The translations under genes and the position numbers were made by a program. The notes under the pieces are model-generated. The model did no database searches. It saw only the letters and a program-made list of their open reading frames with translations, and was not told where the DNA came from. Shown in pieces: positions 61,495-64,000 of a stretch of DNA of 64,000 nt. The DNA is taken from contig NC_091929.1 in assembly GCF_041260155.1 (NCBI RefSeq), positions 41,481,744 to 41,545,743 of the forward strand, read 5' to 3'. Position 1 is the stretch's first letter. Every line of letters begins with the position of its first letter. This DNA is from Ptychodera flava (lineage: Eukaryota; Hemichordata; Enteropneusta; Ptychoderidae).

Positions 61495-62107
61495 TATCTC
61501 ATATTTCAGATACGACAATACTCAAACTGACTTCAGTTAGTACCAATGTGGTTGTATCTAAACCAATTCCCACACTCTCTGCTTTGACCTGCTTGCCTTT
61601 GGGTTCAAATAAATGAGACTGGACACGATGCAGCTTTTGTGTCTTACGCCACATCTGAACACGACAATGAATTTTTAATCCACTATTATGGCGTCGGTTT
61701 CCACGTGTACATTGACGGTGTCCTGCTAGTTATTCGAACAGCGCCTATCGATGATGGAGCATGGCATCACGTGTGCGTCACGTGGTCTTCTAGTGATGGC
61801 GGTTGGAAATATTATCACAATGGCGTCATCAGCAAAGAAGGAAGTGACTTTCAGACTTGGCATGCCATAAGCAGTGGTGGATTTTTAATCTTGGGACAGG
61901 AACAGGACGCTGTCGGAGGAAGATATGATACTAATCAAGCAATGGTTGGTAGTTTAACAGAATTCAACTTGTGGTCCAGATCACTTACTGCCGATGAAAT
62001 TGCTGCAACTGCCGGAGATTGTTCAATTGGTGGCGATGTCTTTTCTTGGAATATCGGTGATCTCTTCATAGAGGGGGACGTTCTTCTGAAGATAGAAGAC
62101 GTATGCT
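61495..62107 (+). pseudogene. Pentraxin gene B exon 7: pentraxin domain 6, frameshifted
   Basis: 613 bases. One extra base near 61588, at the first conserved Cys (TGACCTGC against TGACTGC in copy A), breaks the frame. The remaining three quarters are open, with HHVCVTWSS, GQEQDAVGG and QAMVGS. Confidence 0.8.
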
Positions 62108-62411
62108 GTAAGTGAAAAGTTCAGTCCTCTAGCGAAATTGCACCCTAATGTCACATAAAATGAACTCTTATATCCTTCATAAGGCACAGGTTCGTACATC
62201 AGACAAACCAGCAACTAAATCTCAACTAAACCTCATATTTGATGTCTTGTAATTGTTCCAGTGCTCTATTCCCACGATAAAACGGGTAATTAATTATTCC
62301 GAATGAAGGTATTTTCATGGTCGCTTTTCACGGTCTCGTTATTAAGGTCATCAAAATCGACATTACGATAAGTTAAATTTTTCGCCTAATTTGTTATACT
62401 TTTTCTTCCAG

Positions 62412-63025
62412 TGTCGCATATCTCTAATCGCACGATCGTTGTACTGCGGAGTCCGAATACCAACGTAATTGTCTCCGAACTGATACCTGAGATGTCCAGT
62501 CTGACTGCTTGCATTTGGGCAAAAATCGTCGAGGTTGGACACAATGCAGCTCTGGTGTCCTATGCTGCATCTGAACACGACAATGAATTTTTAATCCACT
62601 ATCTTGGCGAAGGCTTCCACGTCTACATCAGCAACGCCCTGCTAATCATCAAAGCCCCGCCTATCGATGATGGTGCATGGCATCACGTGTGCTTCACGTG
62701 GTCGTCAGGCGATGGTCACTGGCAATATTACCACAATGGCGTCCTTACCAAGAGTGGTCGTGGGTTCCAATCCGGTAATGGGGTGAAAAGCAGTGGCTAT
62801 TTAGTTTTAGGCCAGGAACAGGACACTGTCGGTGGAGGATATGACACAAACCAGGCACTCGTTGGTAGCTTAACACATTTCAACATGTGGTCAAGGGTAC
62901 TTCCAGCAGACGTAATTTCAGAATTAGAAAGAAATTGTTCCCTTGTTGGCGATGTATTTGCTTGGAATATTGGAGATCTTTATATGGAAGGTGACGTTTC
63001 CATGGAGATAGGAGACATTTGTTGA
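62412..63025 (+). CDS. Pentraxin gene B exon 8: terminal pentraxin domain 7
   Basis: 614 bases, open, protein nearly identical to copy A (one Lys-to-Glu change, VSKLIP to VSELIP). Stop TGA at 63023-63025. Confidence 0.9.
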
Positions 63026-64000
63026 AAGCCATTCAGGCTAATCTTTAGTTTTTTCATATTGTAGAGGACATTACTAATGAATGATCAAGATTAAAGTATA
63101 TTTGTCATGTTGTACTAATTATCTGGCAGCGGATAAAACACAATCAAATCGGTTTCTTTTTCTCTTCGAACTTGGTGAGCAAATCTAATTAAATAATAAG
63201 CAACTTTTTTCCTCTATACTCAAATGTTATTATACCAGGATTATTGATAATTTGATTCATCCTTAATTCTGGGTATACTTTTAGCCAGGTTATTTAGTTG
63301 GTACCTTATACTTTCAGTCGAGACTTTGAGATTAACTCCAAGATAGCTTTTCCGACTTCATGTTTTACAATTTACGTGCCCTTTGCTTGTGTGCACTCAT
63401 CCTCGATCCTGTGAAGTAAAGTAAAATTCCACTTTTATAATGGCTTTAACATAGGACATAGTGGCCACTTCGAATTTTTAAATCGTAGAATTAAGGGTTA
63501 TTTTTTCCTCTAACCCCAAATTTTGATTACAGAGACAGACAAGCAAAAGCTTAAAAATTTTCTTTACCGTTTCTGCAATGTTGTCATTACAAATAACCAA
63601 GGTGTCATCAAAAGCTGCAAGATTATTCAGCCATATTCCGTCATGAATATCCACACCCAGGTTATTTTCCAGTTGGCCTTACCCTCTATGCTGGTAACAT
63701 GTAGACGATAAATCAATAAATACGTACTATAAAATGAATTGTCTTTCAAAATTGCTCTCAACACTGTTCCCATGCTGCAAAGTTTTGAGCAGGCAAGGCG
63801 TGTGCACGCTATGTGAACATGTTAGCTGTAGAGCACTGCGCTTGAGCTTTGCATTACTAAAACATGAATATTTCTACAAGTGATGGATACATTGATGTAT
63901 TTGAATAATGAATGTTTATGACTCTTTTTTATTCCTGTATATTGTTCATCAGTACTTTTATGTTTCCATGTACAAACCCTTTACAATGAACCCGAAAATT
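63026..64000 (+). other. 3' flank of pentraxin gene B
   Basis: ATTAAA at 63090-63095. The rest is homologous to 24462-25450. No gene is seen before the window ends. Confidence 0.5.

Overview
This window is eukaryotic: an intron-rich, AT-rich genome with long (TA)n, (TG)n, GATA and CATA microsatellites, several LINE types, an LTR retrotransposon, foldback elements and spliced genes with clean GT-AG junctions. The pentraxin expansion, the CR1-like LINE with PHD and esterase-like ORF1 modules and a DUF6589-like gene suggest a marine invertebrate. A hemichordate or cephalochordate is my first guess, but the sequence does not settle the phylum.

Layout. The backbone is one locus present twice in the same orientation, offset by about 44.1 kb. 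Copy A runs from the left edge to about 25.7 kb. Copy B runs from before 44.1 kb to the right edge. Each copy has, left to right: (1) a minus-strand, two-exon DUF6589-like gene that is decayed in both copies; (2) an old LINE 3' fragment; (3) a candidate promoter with inverted CCAAT, CArG box and TATA; (4) a plus-strand pentraxin gene. That gene has one exon for signal peptide, Cys-rich segment and coiled coil, then seven exons that each encode a complete pentraxin domain. All internal junctions are phase 1. Copy A carries a ~10.7 kb Ty3/gypsy-like element in intron 4 (9136-19826) that is absent from B. Copy B carries a 5.2 kb CR1-like LINE inside coding exon 6 (54959-60119) that is absent from A. 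Copy A exon 3, and copy B exons 5, 6 and 7, are disrupted; every exon is intact in at least one copy.

Between the copies (about 25.8-43.9 kb) lies a third, decayed and 5'-truncated piece of the same pentraxin array (29.3-32.5 kb). There are also LINE fragments, a large compound tetranucleotide microsatellite, four hairpin-forming foldback repeats, an 801 bp element with 24 bp inverted termini, and a small plus-strand gene of unknown function with an in-frame stop (42.6-43.4 kb).

How the parts fit. The pentraxin gene looks like a secreted, coiled-coil-oligomerised, multi-domain Ca2+-dependent recognition protein. Because its exons are symmetrical 1-1 cassettes, any of them can be duplicated, lost or skipped without shifting frame. 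The two copies could be a true tandem duplication or two haplotypes joined during assembly. The sequence alone does not decide this.
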